A stretch of 64,000 nucleotides of DNA, from contig NC_073352.2 of the NCBI RefSeq assembly GCF_027580225.2, positions 35,265,501-35,329,500 on the forward strand, given 5' to 3'. This DNA is from Misgurnus anguillicaudatus (lineage: Eukaryota; Chordata; Actinopteri; Cypriniformes; Cobitidae). Positions 46,996-58,209 of the stretch are shown here, piece after piece. The notes under the pieces were generated by a model. The model searched no databases. It was not told where the DNA came from and saw only the letters and a list, made by a program, of their open reading frames with translations. Within the stretch, counting starts at the first letter, position 1. Every line of letters starts with the position of its first letter. Made by a program: the position numbers and the translations under genes.

Positions 46996-48837
46996 CACTG
47001 TTAGACATTTCTGTAATTTTTACAGTTATTTACTGTATATCACCCAGTATAATACTGTAAACTATTTATACAGTACATAACTGTAATTCGCGTTGCATTT
47101 TGGGAATTTTCTGTGACATCATACATCATATACAGTAATTTACTGTATTTTTGAAAATTGCTGTATGCTACTGTATATTTTCTAACAGTCTTTTGGCGGC
47201 ATTTTCCTTATTCACACAAATCCTTATTTTATTTTTCTCAAAATCATCATTTTTGACAATTGTATACACACAGGCGTTGACTTATTTTAGCTAAGGAACC
47301 ATGTAGCAGCACAGGTGTTCAGAGGACTGATTTCAGGTGTGCACATAAACTGAAGAGTTTTCAAACAAGACTTTCCCTGGGACAGCACAGCGGCGCTTTT
47401 CAGTTGAAGATACACGAGAGGAGAGAATGAAAAAAGACCAGCAAGGTAAAAAATCTATATAAGTTATTTATTATCAGACCCGCGGTTGTTGTTTACCCGA
47501 ACGGGACATTTTAAAACCGTTAACCGGACGCGTTGCTTAACGTATAACGGTAATATTAGTTTACCAAAGTCAGTGTAAACCAATTAATAAATCATCCTAT
47601 GTGTATGCAAGCCTACGAGCACGCGCGGTGCATTAAATTACACGCTAGTGTTTTCCTTTTATAAAACTATTATGAAGAAATGCTTAACGTAGCCTAATGT
47701 ATACGTCAATGATATGAAAAGATCAGATTTAGTATATAACGTTACCTGAGAGAATAATTTATTAATAAAAAGCATATTTAACAAAGTACCCTAAATTACA
47801 TGAAGCTGGGAGGAAAACTCTTAATGTGTAAATTACGTTGTGTTTATATTCTCATCCGCTTGGCTTTACCTGTTACATAAATTATGCGTTATTAATAAAG
47901 TGTATAACTAAATTTTATCTTTCAAATTCGTTAAACTACGTTAAACATTTTAGAAAGTCCCATGTGAACATAATAAGAGTTTGTTTAACAGTTTTACAAA
48001 CGACTTCAATGTATGAGCGTATGTTGTTTGTGTGTTGTGGCCAATCGAAAAAACATTATATATTAAATGTGAATATGTTTAAACATAAAGGCTGAAAACT
48101 AATTTGCATAAAATCAAGTTTTAAAATGTGTTTTTGTTTTGTATTAAATTGCTTTTGAGGCCAATGTAGCTGTACAGTAAATATTCAGCCTCGAGTCCTA
48201 ACACACAGACCTGTGGCCATGGTGCAGTGATTCGAGTACAGTACATCTACTCTGGTTATCATTTCAAAACAGTATTTACTGAAAAATATGAATGTTTAGC
48301 ATCATGTATTAAATGTGTTAAATATGTCCTTTTTTCCCTGCATTAATTCTGCTGTCTAATTTCTTTGGGAGGATAAATTAAGGAGGATGTAACAAAATAC
48401 ACTGCAAGAACTGGAATGAGAGACAAGTGAGGATGAAGAGGACAACAGAATATCCATCCTTTCTTCACCACCTCACAGAGTTTGAGTGAAACAACTTGTA
48501 TTAGGTCAGACACTTCTCAATAAGATACAGTATGTGCTGCATATATGGGTTAGTTAGGTCTCCCTTCTTAACTAACAGCTGTAACAAACAGTACTGTAAA
48601 AAACTGTGGTTCAAAATAATTATGACCATCTTTCTTTTGCTTACAGGACTCACAGGATTATTTTATAACAAGACTGATTATCTTATACCAGAAGTTTGGT
48701 ATTTTTTGAAGCTACTGTATTATTTCTTATGACAATTCATTTTGATGTGCATTCAGAACTGTAAGTTGGTAAGTACATTTACTGTATTTACTGTAAGTAA
48801 AGGCTAAAGAGTATATCTCCTCTAGTTCTAAGTTCTA

Positions 48838-49131
48838 ACAACGTTCCCAAAGGTCCCAATAATGTTAAGCCAACATAAAAGTGTCCAGTTTTTAAATTGT
48901 TTAGGAATGTTTCTTGATTGTCTGAATGTTAGAGGAATGTTACATTTTATTTTCAGACAATGTCATGGTTAAATGTACTCACAATGTTTAAAACACATGT
49001 TTAGTATATTTTATGAATGTGTTTTACAACAGTTTGTAAATAATAGAATGTAATGTTTTTTTATCATTACAAGCAAAAACGTTCATAACGTTATTGGGAT
49101 CTTTGGGAACTTTCAAGGAACGTTCTTAGAA
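48838..49131. mobile_element. Inverted-repeat MITE nested in the 3.4-kb element
   Basis: The left arm aacgttcccaaaggtcccaa and the right arm ttgggatctttgggaacttt, with gaacgttctta beyond, are imperfect inverted copies separated by about 210 bp of AT-rich DNA. A SINE follows directly. Confidence 0.6.
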
Positions 49132-49140
49132 CCTTTCTCT

Positions 49141-49235
49141 GTGGTTGAGCATTGTGTTAGCATCATAAAACGCCATGGGTTCGAACAAGGGAATGCACAT
49201 GCTGATAAAAAATGTATACTTTGCATTGCACTGTT
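49141..49235 (+). repeat. tRNA-derived SINE
   Basis: gtggttgagcattgtgttag retains a degenerate A-box region and ggttcgaac at 49179-49187 is a good B box. The body gctgataaaaaatgtatact matches the cyprinid tRNA-SINE also seen at 24296. The 3' tail has decayed. Confidence 0.65.
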
Positions 49236-51172
49236 GTTATTTGCCTTTTTCTGTAAATGTGAAGATAAATGTAAAGACAGACAGTCATTGTTTCATTTTA
49301 AACCAGTTTTATTTTAAGAGAACTTAACTAGACTAAATAGAAGGGTCACAAAAATTTTAATTTTGCTATTATGATGCTGATTTTGTGGTGTTATGGGTTT
49401 TCTGGTTACAGTGGTAGTGGATCATGATCACCTCTCTAGCTTCAAAAGTAGGATGCAAAATGTATAACACCAAATCATTATAGCATAACTCCATGTAACT
49501 TGACATAATTTAAAGTCATCTAAAGGCAGACATGATTGCGTGTAAGTCCTATGCCAAAGACTCCAAATACTGCATCTACACATTCTTCCTGATGTGTATA
49601 TTTTGTTGGTATATCCTGGTTGTTGCAGGCCTGACAGTAAACTTGACTGTGAGCATCCTATCCATCAGGTATAGCTGTTTACTTGCATTACTTATTTAGA
49701 GAAATGACGGGTCAAAATTGATTATATGGATTATATTTTCATCACCCCTTTTTGTATGTCTTTGGGACACTTGAAATATATAGCACGTATAATGTGGAGC
49801 CATTTTATAATGCGGTCACAGACTACTCCCATTGTAACTAGAAAACCAAAGAAAATCATTGTTTAAATTATAAAATTATAATTTTTGGATTAACTAAACC
49901 TGTAATCAGTGTTATACGTATGTATGTTTATAATTTGTGTTATTTTAAATGTATTACTGCAAATGATTTGAAATGTGTATGTTTTAAATGTAATTTCACA
50001 CAACTTCTTAAAGTATTTGTATTGTTTTAAATAAAGGTTTCAATATTTAAAATTGTCTCTTTGAATTAAATGTTAGCAGTATCTGTAGGTTAAAATGTAA
50101 AAAAATTATTTTATCTAAACATTTTAATATAATAATTTAAATATAATAAAAATGAATGTATAAAAAAAGAATAGCAGTATAGTATACAGTAGTATACTTT
50201 AAACCTGGGTTTTTTACGGTAGCACACTGTATTACATATTTACAGTAGCATTTAAATACTGTAAAATGGAAATACAGTTTAGAACTGTAAATCTTATTTA
50301 CAGTAGCCTACTGGCAACAGTGTTGCCAGTAGGTTACTGTAAAAATCCTTGAAAATGTCTAACAGTGTAGAGCATTTAAAATCTGCAATCACTTTCAAAC
50401 AAAAAATAGTGAAAAATAACGACTGCTTTTAAACATCTCATCTCACACGCCATTATTCAAACAAACAGGTAATCCTTTTTGAATAGATCAAGCGTGTAAT
50501 GTTTAAATAAAGTCCAGTTTAAAATGTTTATTTAAGAAAAGAATTAGTCATGACATTCATTAATCTCAAAAAGAGGAAACGTGTGGGAGGCCAAATTATG
50601 AATAAACAAACAAGAAAATGTATTATTAAATCATTATGATGACTAACATTGAGTTGCTTACGCACAAAACATTGATGCACAGCAGAATAAAAAACACACA
50701 GCTAACCCTTTAGGCGCCAGAGGTTTTTTCCTAAAACATTTAATTTTGACATGTTACTTTCAAAAGGCTATATCTTAAACGTGATAAGAGATAGAGACTT
50801 TCTGTAAATAAGAGAAATATTAAGGATGAAACACTTTATGGAGGGAAATAAAAATTAATAAAATTTAATCATTAAATTTGCATATTATGACGTCATATGT
50901 GGCAGCCATCTTGAATTTTCATGAAAAGTCACATGTTTGAATGATAAAATGCAGCACTTCTTTCCCCCCAAAATGTCCCTCACCTTCTGTATGCTATATT
51001 GCACAATACTGAATGCTCAGGTAAATAGTAGGTAGTAAACAAACTGATCTGCGCGCCGATAGACTAACGTTATGCATAATGGCTCCTCTGCCCCGTGTAA
51101 TGTAACTCCGCCTCTGCTCCTGCTACGGCTCTTTGATTCGGCTCTTTCGGCTCAAGCACTGGCTCTACATTT

Positions 51173-51330
51173 TAGTGATGGCAGTCCGGCTCTTTTCATA
51201 GATTCGGCTCTTCTGGCTCGGCTCCCTTAGAAGAGCCGGCTCCCCTGCATGCGTCTGAAGATTCGGCTCTGCTCGTTCGCTACAAAGAATCAGCTCTTAG
51301 AGCCGCTCGTTCGCGAACGACCCATCACTA
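51173..51330. repeat. hAT-like terminal fragment with 'cggctctt' repeats
   Basis: The left word tagtgatggcagtccggctc and the right word gcgaacgacccatcacta are inverted-type ends of a fish hAT element. The stretch between them, and about 110 bp to its left, repeat cggctctt many times. No 8-bp duplication was found, so the limits are uncertain. Confidence 0.5.
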
Positions 51331-51579
51331 ATGGCCAGATCTTCCTCGCATGCGCCCCGAGTGGAGAGAATTTGCACAGCTTGGACTATTGCCTTTACTG
51401 TCGCCGTGATTGTGTGCACGGGACGGAGCACTGGAAGTCGTCCGCTCGCCCGACAGACTCCCAGGGCCCGTCGGGAAGACGCAGCTCGCTCTACATTGCT
51501 TGCACGATAAAAAGACTGGACGCGCATATTACCTCCAGCCTCATTCCCCACACCTGTAACACGCCACGACCCCGTGTAA

Positions 51580-51805
51580 CATTCCCACCACTGACATTGG
51601 GCAAAGGATTCATCATGTGCTTGGTGTATAACTTAGCTACACTTTCACTTTGTCCAGCCGCACGATTGCAAAGCAGGGGCGCGTCTGAATCGTGGTCACT
51701 AAATGAATCACCAGCATCTTCTGAAGGCAGATATTCCCCTTCATAATCATTGTCAGCGATTATAAGACCCAATACTTCATTGCAGGTAAGCTTTTTTGAT
51801 GCCAT
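51580..51805 (-). pseudogene. piggyBac-type transposase N-terminus, truncated
   Basis: From ATG 51805 (minus strand) the protein reads MASKKLTCNEVLGLIIADND, followed by EGEYLPSEDAGDSFSDHDSD. A short basic/hydrophobic start followed by an acidic Ser/Asp/Glu-rich tail is the usual N-terminus of piggyBac-like transposases. The catalytic core (with its Asp residues) and the C-terminal Cys-rich domain are absent; after about 75 residues the reading has no recognisable content. It lies inside TTAA-type termini, which supports the assignment. Confidence 0.55.
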
Positions 51806-52083
51806 TATATGATCATGTATTGAAAAAACTCGCTGAGGTTATCGCTCTGATAAAATGACTCACTTGCACACTAGCTTTGCTGTTGCGCACTTCAATGCGC
51901 TCTTGCTCTAATAGTTTGTATAGAAGCATGATGTTTTTCTGAGTCGGGTATAAAGTATGACATGTCTGCCATCTAGTGGAGGGGGGGATGAACGAAATTT
52001 GACACCCTATGTGACAAAATCGGCAGTTACATTCAGTGACGCATCTTGTCGACAAAAGTCGACCGTGGCGCCTAGAGGGTTAA

Positions 52084-52897
52084 CCCTTATATTATGTTCC
52101 GGGTCAATTTGACCCGTTTTAATTTTTAAGCTGTCAGAAAAACAGTTAACCTGTGATTTTATTCTTGAAATTTGGTGACTCTCTCTCATTTATGGCCTTG
52201 AACATGAATGCAAAGTGAGGATACACTGATATGTTCTGAAGTGTTTGCAAATAATTGTGTTCGCAGGTCAATTTAATCCACATTTTTGTTTCAAGGCAAC
52301 TGCAGACACAAATTAAGTATATGAAATACTATGTAAAGCAGATGAATTCAGACCCACAGAAAATCCAGACGTGGACACAGGTAATGACAGTTGTCCCCCC
52401 CCCCAAAAAAATGACACCAAAACAAGTACCATTTGTGTAAAATGCAAAAAGCCAGAAAGCAAATGCTTGATGTGTGCACATCATGTCAACAGTGATATCT
52501 TAAATTAGTTCAATGAGCCTCAAGAACAAAAGATGAGCCTTTTTAGGAAAAGAAAAGCTTCATTTCATTTCACAGCAATATTAATTGTTTATTTAGGATG
52601 TTTTAAACATATGTATGTTAAAAGAAAAGAAAAAGAAACCATGGTGAATATAAACGTTACAGTAACATTTTCAACATTTGTTAAAACAAACATGCTAAAA
52701 TTTGTGTTTAAATGCATTTCTAAAATCATACTTTATAACATTTTGTGTTTGTAATGTGTGACATGATACTGATACTAAACTGGTCCTGTTTATACCTAAT
52801 TCCTTCTTGTTTTTCATAATGTGATATTTAGAGAATTGCATTAAAGGCAATAAGGGTTAATTTGACCCGCTCCTTAAAAATCGCCACAAAACAAGGG
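52084..52897. mobile_element. TTAA-flanked element abutting the piggyBac-like one
   Basis: The ends cccttatattatgttccggg and gccacaaaacaaggg carry the same cccttrt-type terminus inverted. Subterminal ggtcaatttgacccg is a palindrome, and gggttaatttgacccgctcc is its partner on the right. TTAA flanks both sides: 52080-52083 (shared with the neighbour's right flank) and 52898-52901. Non-coding interior. Confidence 0.72.
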
Positions 52898-54143
52898 TTA
52901 ACCAACATCAAGCAATTCCAACCAACAGACATTAATGTGAAATTCTCCCCTGTACTTTTAGTTTACCATTGCTATTTAAGCCAGCCTCTGCAAACCACAA
53001 AATGTATGTAAATGTCAAGAATTTAACTATCAACTATATGCACGCACGCACACACGCACACAGAAAGCATGTGGTGACACTTTATTTTACGACCCGCAAA
53101 GTACCGCGTAATTAAAACGTATTTACAGCGTATCTATTTGTAACAACAGAGTACCTCTACAGTACGTACTTGTAGTTATAAGGGAACAATATTTTAAGTT
53201 TGGGGTAATAAGGGGGTAAGAATATGAAGCATTATAAATTATTTATACTCTAAGTATTTTAAAACAACAGGGTACCTATTGTAATATTACGTTGTATGTA
53301 TGACTTAGTCAAGTCTATGGGGAAATTATTATTTTTTTTATTGTGAATTTTTCATTGACTACTGAATGTTGTATACCGTCAATGTCTACGAGCCACATTG
53401 GCAAATAAATATGCACATCACTTCAATTTTAGTAGCTTATATTACTTGCTTTTAATAACAAAAGTCCCGCTGATTTAATGTGATTATCTTTTTTTTAAGG
53501 TAAGTACAATAAAAATAGCAACTTATTCCCTATTTACCAGGAAACTCTTACATTTGCGGACATATCTGAAGTGGTGCTTTGCAATTTATTTACTTTTATT
53601 TTAAATGACACAATAATGACCACAAAGCAGCACGCTATTTGTTTATTTTTAATAGATGTTATCATTGGTAGAATAAAACTTTGCAACATGTGTAAACAAG
53701 TATTTTAGCCAAATATAATTTATGCAATGGCAAACCAGAATGAAACAACAGCAGATATCAGCTCCCGCTAAAGCAAAAGACGACTACATGCGTACTGCGC
53801 AGGTGTAGAGCGCAAGGCCGTCTGCAGGAGATTTGCTGGAACGCGATCCTGAAGTGAAATTTCTTTAAGAGGTTTTAAAAACTTTCTACACTGTGGAGTA
53901 CGGCTGCGAGTGATGTGAGCAGGATCCGCATGCTGGATAAAGTAACTGGTTTTGTTAATATATGATTCGAGCATTTCAAACAATGTTTTTTCAAGAAAGT
54001 TGCCAGCTAACTGTAGCAGCAGGTTAGCTAGCACATAAGTTAGCCTAAAGTTAATAACTGGCTCAGAAAACTCAGTTTCTGTCAAGACACAGTGAAGAAA
54101 CATTTACTGAAGGCTTTCATTTATGTTTTTATATGTAATGCAG

Positions 54144-54260
54144 AACAGCATTTGTGAGACGACATCAACTCAACATCCGAGTGGACAAGAACACCAACAG
54201 AGGAAGCCAGCCGCAAAAACAACGAAAAATTGTCATGACTTTTTATTTGAAATAAATGTT
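54144..54260 (+). other. Candidate terminal exon with poly(A) signal
   Basis: An acceptor-like tatgtaatgcag ends at 54143. The next 105 bp are open in two frames, and aataaa lies at 54251-54256. A possible donor (aaag/taactgg) lies near 53942. I recognise no protein in either frame. This may be a transposon transcript or a captured exon. Confidence 0.25.
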
Positions 54261-54379
54261 TTGTGATAATAAACATTAAGTGTTGGCTTAATTATAGTGT
54301 TTTAAAGACATTTTGAAATAAGTTGTTTTGAAATAAAAATAACAATATTCTGTATGTTTATGGTATTTACCCTATAACA

Positions 54380-54515
54380 TTTATAACAAGAGGTGAACAA
54401 AGCACCACTTTAATTTACAGCACGCAAATATGAGAGTTTCCTGGTACATACACAGAACAAGCGGGGAATAAGCACCACTTTAATTTACAGCCTGCAAATA
54501 TAAGAATTACCTGGT
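54380..54515. repeat. Direct duplication inside the long-IR element
   Basis: agcaccactttaatttacag followed by c-rich, then gcaaata-type text and 'cctggta' occurs twice, about 65 bp apart. Its inverted counterpart (ccaggaaactcttacatttg, aagtggtgcttt) is present once at about 53540-53582. Confidence 0.7.
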
Positions 54516-54915
54516 AACTCCTGTATACATATACAGATCAAAGAGGTACAAGTTGCTATTATTTTTATTGTGTGTTATATTTTATTTGCTGACGTGGCTT
54601 GTAGACATCAACTGTAGGCTATACACTTCATCAGGTAAGTAGCATATATGAAAAAAAACATATTACACATACTAGACCATATTACCCATAGACGTAAGTC
54701 ATACATACCACGTAATATTACAATAGGTACCCTGTAGTTATGAAATACTTAGAGAATAATTTTCCATATATTCTTACCCCCTTATTACCCCAAACTTAAA
54801 ATATTTTTCACTTATAACTACAAGTACGTACTGTAGAGGTACCATGTTGTTACAAATAGGTACGCTGTAAATTCGGTTTAATTCCGCGGTACTTTGCGGG
54901 TCGTAAAATAAAGGA

Positions 54916-55812
54916 GTATGTTTATTAATTTATAAATACTCTGCTGTGCTTAAAATTAAGCTTTTTATTCATAAATTATTATGTAGCTCTAGTGTTTAAT
55001 GTGATGCAATCTCTGTTTATTGCTATATGCAGTGGCAACAGTTAACATGTACAATATAACATTTTATCTCACTGAGCATCAGTCCATTGAAATATTCTAT
55101 AATACTTCTATAATATAATACTATAATACTGTGTGTATTGTGAATTAGATGCATTTCAATGGACTGATGCACGAATAAGATGAACGTCATGCTGTTGCAT
55201 TTTTAAGGAAGCCTCAAGGTTCAGCTGAACTGTTTAAAGACTTTACTGTTGTTTACTTTTTCAGATCTCAATATTGGCAACACTTAAACCGCCATTGGCA
55301 ATACCACACCATCATGTAGTATCCAGCTAGAAGTATTTCATCACCTCATCATATCACAACTAAATACAACTTTAACACAACCAACACTCCTAATATAATT
55401 CACAATGTAATACAATTTGTTATTACATTGAACGTGGATTTTGTAAAGATGATGAGACCGATTTAATATGTTCTCTAATAAAAGGGTTGACATGGATTTT
55501 TATATTGACTCCTAGCGTGTCACTGTGAATCATAATGAAGATATTTAACTACACTAGATGAGGAGCACTTTCATCTTTGAACCATTTCTGAACTCTCTTC
55601 TGTTCCCAGACTACAGAGATCACACATCTCAATCATTCACTGCAGTTAAGCACCAAAATATCATCTTAAAATCACATCTTTGTTGAAAAATAACTTGGCT
55701 GGAAATAAACAGAAGCCATTACTTCACAACAGATCTGCATGGAAACAATGAAGGTATATATCTTGATAATGTAAATAACAATAGATTATATATTCATGTG
55801 AAATTGCTTGTT

Positions 55813-55814
<2 letters not shown>
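54916..55814. other. Interval without recognised feature
   Basis: A small inverted pair tcagtccattgaaat / atttcaatggactga at about 55079-55165 surrounds ataatact repeats and may be a hairpin remnant. No gene. Confidence 0.3.

Positions 55815-55860
<46 letters not shown>
55815..55860. repeat. (AC)n microsatellite
   Basis: An uninterrupted AC run of about 46 bp. The Cys-Val repeat in frames across it is an artefact. Confidence 0.97.
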
Positions 55861-55861
<1 letters not shown>

Positions 55862-56404
55862 ATGAAATCCAGACAGATGAGCTGAACAGCATAAACCATC
55901 GCACTTAAGACTACTAAAGCATTTTGTGTTCAAATATTAAACCTGTGAATTCACAGAGTTTGTGTTTTCTAGTGTAGTTGTGCATTAATGCCCTCATGCC
56001 CAGAAGCAAATCACTCTTTCGCTTATTAGCACATTCTTAAAGTGTGTTTTCATCTGCATGCACAAAGGTTATTTACAGTTGCACTAAATCTCATGTAATG
56101 CAAGAGAAAACCGCCTCACACGTGAAAAACAGAGATGTCTGTCACTAAAGATCTCCTGCTTTTCATTTACCGACGTGCACACTGTTGTTGTACTGCTTAG
56201 TCAAAAAAACATTTGAGATTTATTTTGAGATCATTGTTTTCTGCAACCCAAATATTGTCTTTACTTAAACTATCAAGTAAGATTACTTAAAATCTAGGAA
56301 GAGAACTAAAAACTCTTTCTCAGTATAAAATTCAATGAGGAGGGGTGTGGGGATGATGAGGCATTTCAGTAGTTATTAAAACAGGTTTATATATTTTCAA
56401 TCTC
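55861..56404. other. Interval without recognised feature
   Basis: No termini or exon. Confidence 0.3.
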
Positions 56405-56408
56405 TTAA

Positions 56409-56790
56409 AGGTGCAGTGTGTAAATTTTAGCAGCATCTAGTGGTGAGGATGTGAATTGCAACCAACAGCTCAGTCCACTGCTCACCTCTCGCTTTTGAAA
56501 CACATAGAGAAGCTATGGTAGCCACCACCAGACAAGCATATCATCGTCGGAGACAACTTTGTAAAAAGGTTGGCCGTTAAGAGCTTCTGTAGAAACATGG
56601 CCGCACAAAATGACGACTTCCATGTAAGGGGACCCTCAATGTATGTACTGTAGATAAAACGTCTCATTTTAAGGTAATAAACACATAACGGTTCATTATG
56701 AAAGGTCTTTATACACCACTGATAATATAGTTTTGTATATAATTTTGCATTTCTGTTAAAAGATCTTTCTAAAAATTGCACAATGCACCT
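56409..56790. mobile_element. TTAA-flanked MITE, 382 bp
   Basis: The ends aggtgcagtgtgtaaatttt and aaaattgcacaatgcacct are inverted between TTAA at 56405-56408 and 56791-56794. The text (cagcatctagtggtgaggat, gagaagctatggtagcc) is a high-copy cyprinid MITE as far as I remember. Confidence 0.85.
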
Positions 56791-56794
56791 TTAA

Positions 56795-58205
56795 TATAAG
56801 TGATGTTGTTTTGTTGTAAATTATTTTTGTCACACTTCAGATGCATCATTGCATGTCAAATATGCAGTTTGGTGTGGATTTCTATGGATTCAATCATTGA
56901 AAGAGTCAGAGTATATTATCTTCAGACAATTATAAAAATAAAAAAAAAAACAACAACAGAATGTGTTTAGTAATTTCACACACAGGCTGATTTGCAGTTT
57001 TCAGGTTTAGCGTTGTTCATAATTTTCTGGACAGAATTAATTTAGGTTCACAGTAATCCACAGTGCTGTGTTTCTGATGCTCTCCAGCTTTCTTTCTGTC
57101 CTGCTGTGTGTGTTTATGTCTCTCTCCAATTTACCAATCTGTGTCGCCTATCAGAAAAAAAACCGAATCAGCTCAGGGCTAAAGAGTTTCTCTTAGTTTC
57201 TGTGCTCCATCACTGGTATTTTTGTCCTTGATATTTTGCACGGAAAGGATGTTTTTGAATGCTTTCTATTGCTGTGTCATAAATGAGCCTCGAGCAAATA
57301 ATCTTACCGCCTCCGTGCTGGAGGATAGGACAGTGACTGACCTACTTCTGCATTCTGAGTCAGGACAGAAGCAGATGAAGATGGCCTGACTGGATGGATG
57401 GATGAATGATAGTGAATGTCCTCAGAGAAGAAATCTGACATCACTAATCTGACCCTTCAGTGGATATAAAAGGATTTTGACTTAAGGTTTGTTGTTGTGT
57501 AATAATGGCATTAAAAACAATTCTGTGTAGAAATGCCAGACATGAGGTCACATACTTGTGCTAATGACAGAATATCTCCAGGTATGCTTGTGGTGGTTGG
57601 AGTACAAATGAAAGGCTTTGGAGAGGTCACATTTACTCTTTAAAATGTTCAAATGACACACAGATTGCAGATAATCCAATCATAAACTCATAAATACTGT
57701 TCATCTTCACAAGTAAACACGTATAGAAACTGTGAAGTGATCTGTGTAAACATGACTGAAAGTGTTAAGGTTTGTTGGCTTTTGTTGTTTTTGTGTCACC
57801 AAAAAACATGTTTTCGTCATTAATACTTGCACTAAAGGGAGGCTCTTTTTTTCTTGACTAATGAAATGGAAAGAAAAACAATAAAAATGTGCTCACATTA
57901 AGACGTGACTCGTTCCGCTGTAATGCTTGAAAGCTCATATTACTTTATGGTTTTTCATAACTCTGTCATGGAGTCCTAATGAATCTTAATTGCTGTTATT
58001 AAAATCATGTTGGTCCATTAAAATCTTTCATGAAGGACTTCACAGTCAAATAAAAGCAACAAATTAAATTATAAAGAGGATTCAGATTAACTGAAGCAGA
58101 TTGATTTTCTTTTCTTATTAAGCGTTTCCTTCACTGTCGCCTCACTTTGGCGGTCAGTCCGGTTTGACATCTCGTGTCGAGCATGTTTTTGCCATGCTAC
58201 AGAAC
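56795..58205. other. Repeat-poor interval; candidate conserved blocks 57.0-57.4 and 57.9-58.08 kb
   Basis: No transposon ends were paired. Two stretches, about 57010-57400 and 57905-58080, are complex and non-repetitive. The second has homeodomain-like words (cctaatgaatcttaattgct). They resemble vertebrate conserved non-coding DNA but were not aligned. Confidence 0.3.
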
Positions 58206-58209
58206 ACAA

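Larger units (their letters stand above)
46996..50367 (+). mobile_element. 3.37-kb TA-flanked transposon with gene-like interior
   Basis: The ends cactgttagacattt and aaatgtctaacagtg are inverted and flanked by TA (46994-46995, 50368-50369). Subterminal zones are dense in tactgta words on both sides. Inside, on the plus strand, there is a leader with ATG 47427 (MKKDQQ) running into a splice donor (gcaag/gtaaa at 47445/47446), and near the far end aataaa at about 50031. No transposase is recognisable. A MITE (48838-49131) and a tRNA-SINE (49141-49235) sit inside. It may be a transposon carrying a captured gene fragment or an unrecognised autonomous gene. Confidence 0.62.
50706..52079 (-). mobile_element. 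piggyBac-like element, decayed
   Basis: The left terminus ccctttaggcgccag and the right terminus tggcgcctagaggg are inverted. TTAA follows on the right (52080-52083), with CTAA at the left. The word ttgtcgacaaaagtcgac near the right end is a palindromic subterminal motif. A minus-strand N-terminal transposase-like frame starts at 51805. An hAT-like terminal piece (51173-51330) lies inside. Confidence 0.7.
53080..54913. mobile_element. 1.83-kb element with very long inverted repeats
   Basis: ctttattttacgacccgcaa at the left and its complement at the right start arms of about 250 bp (53080-53330 against 54660-54913), with matching cttattaccccaaactta/gtttggggtaataag words. A second inverted zone pairs 53530-53600 with 54380-54510. 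The centre (53600-54380) is unique-looking and holds a candidate terminal exon (54144 onward). No target duplication was identified and no superfamily can be named. Confidence 0.75.

Noticed and set aside
51249..51746. 165-codon plus-strand open frame
   Set aside because: It runs antisense to the piggyBac-like N-terminus and through hAT-like cggctctt repeats. No domain is recognisable, and the GC-rich composition explains the lack of stops.
53768..54103. 111-codon minus-strand open frame
   Set aside because: It lies within the long inverted-repeat transposon. No motif was recognised, and the exon-like signals there are on the plus strand.
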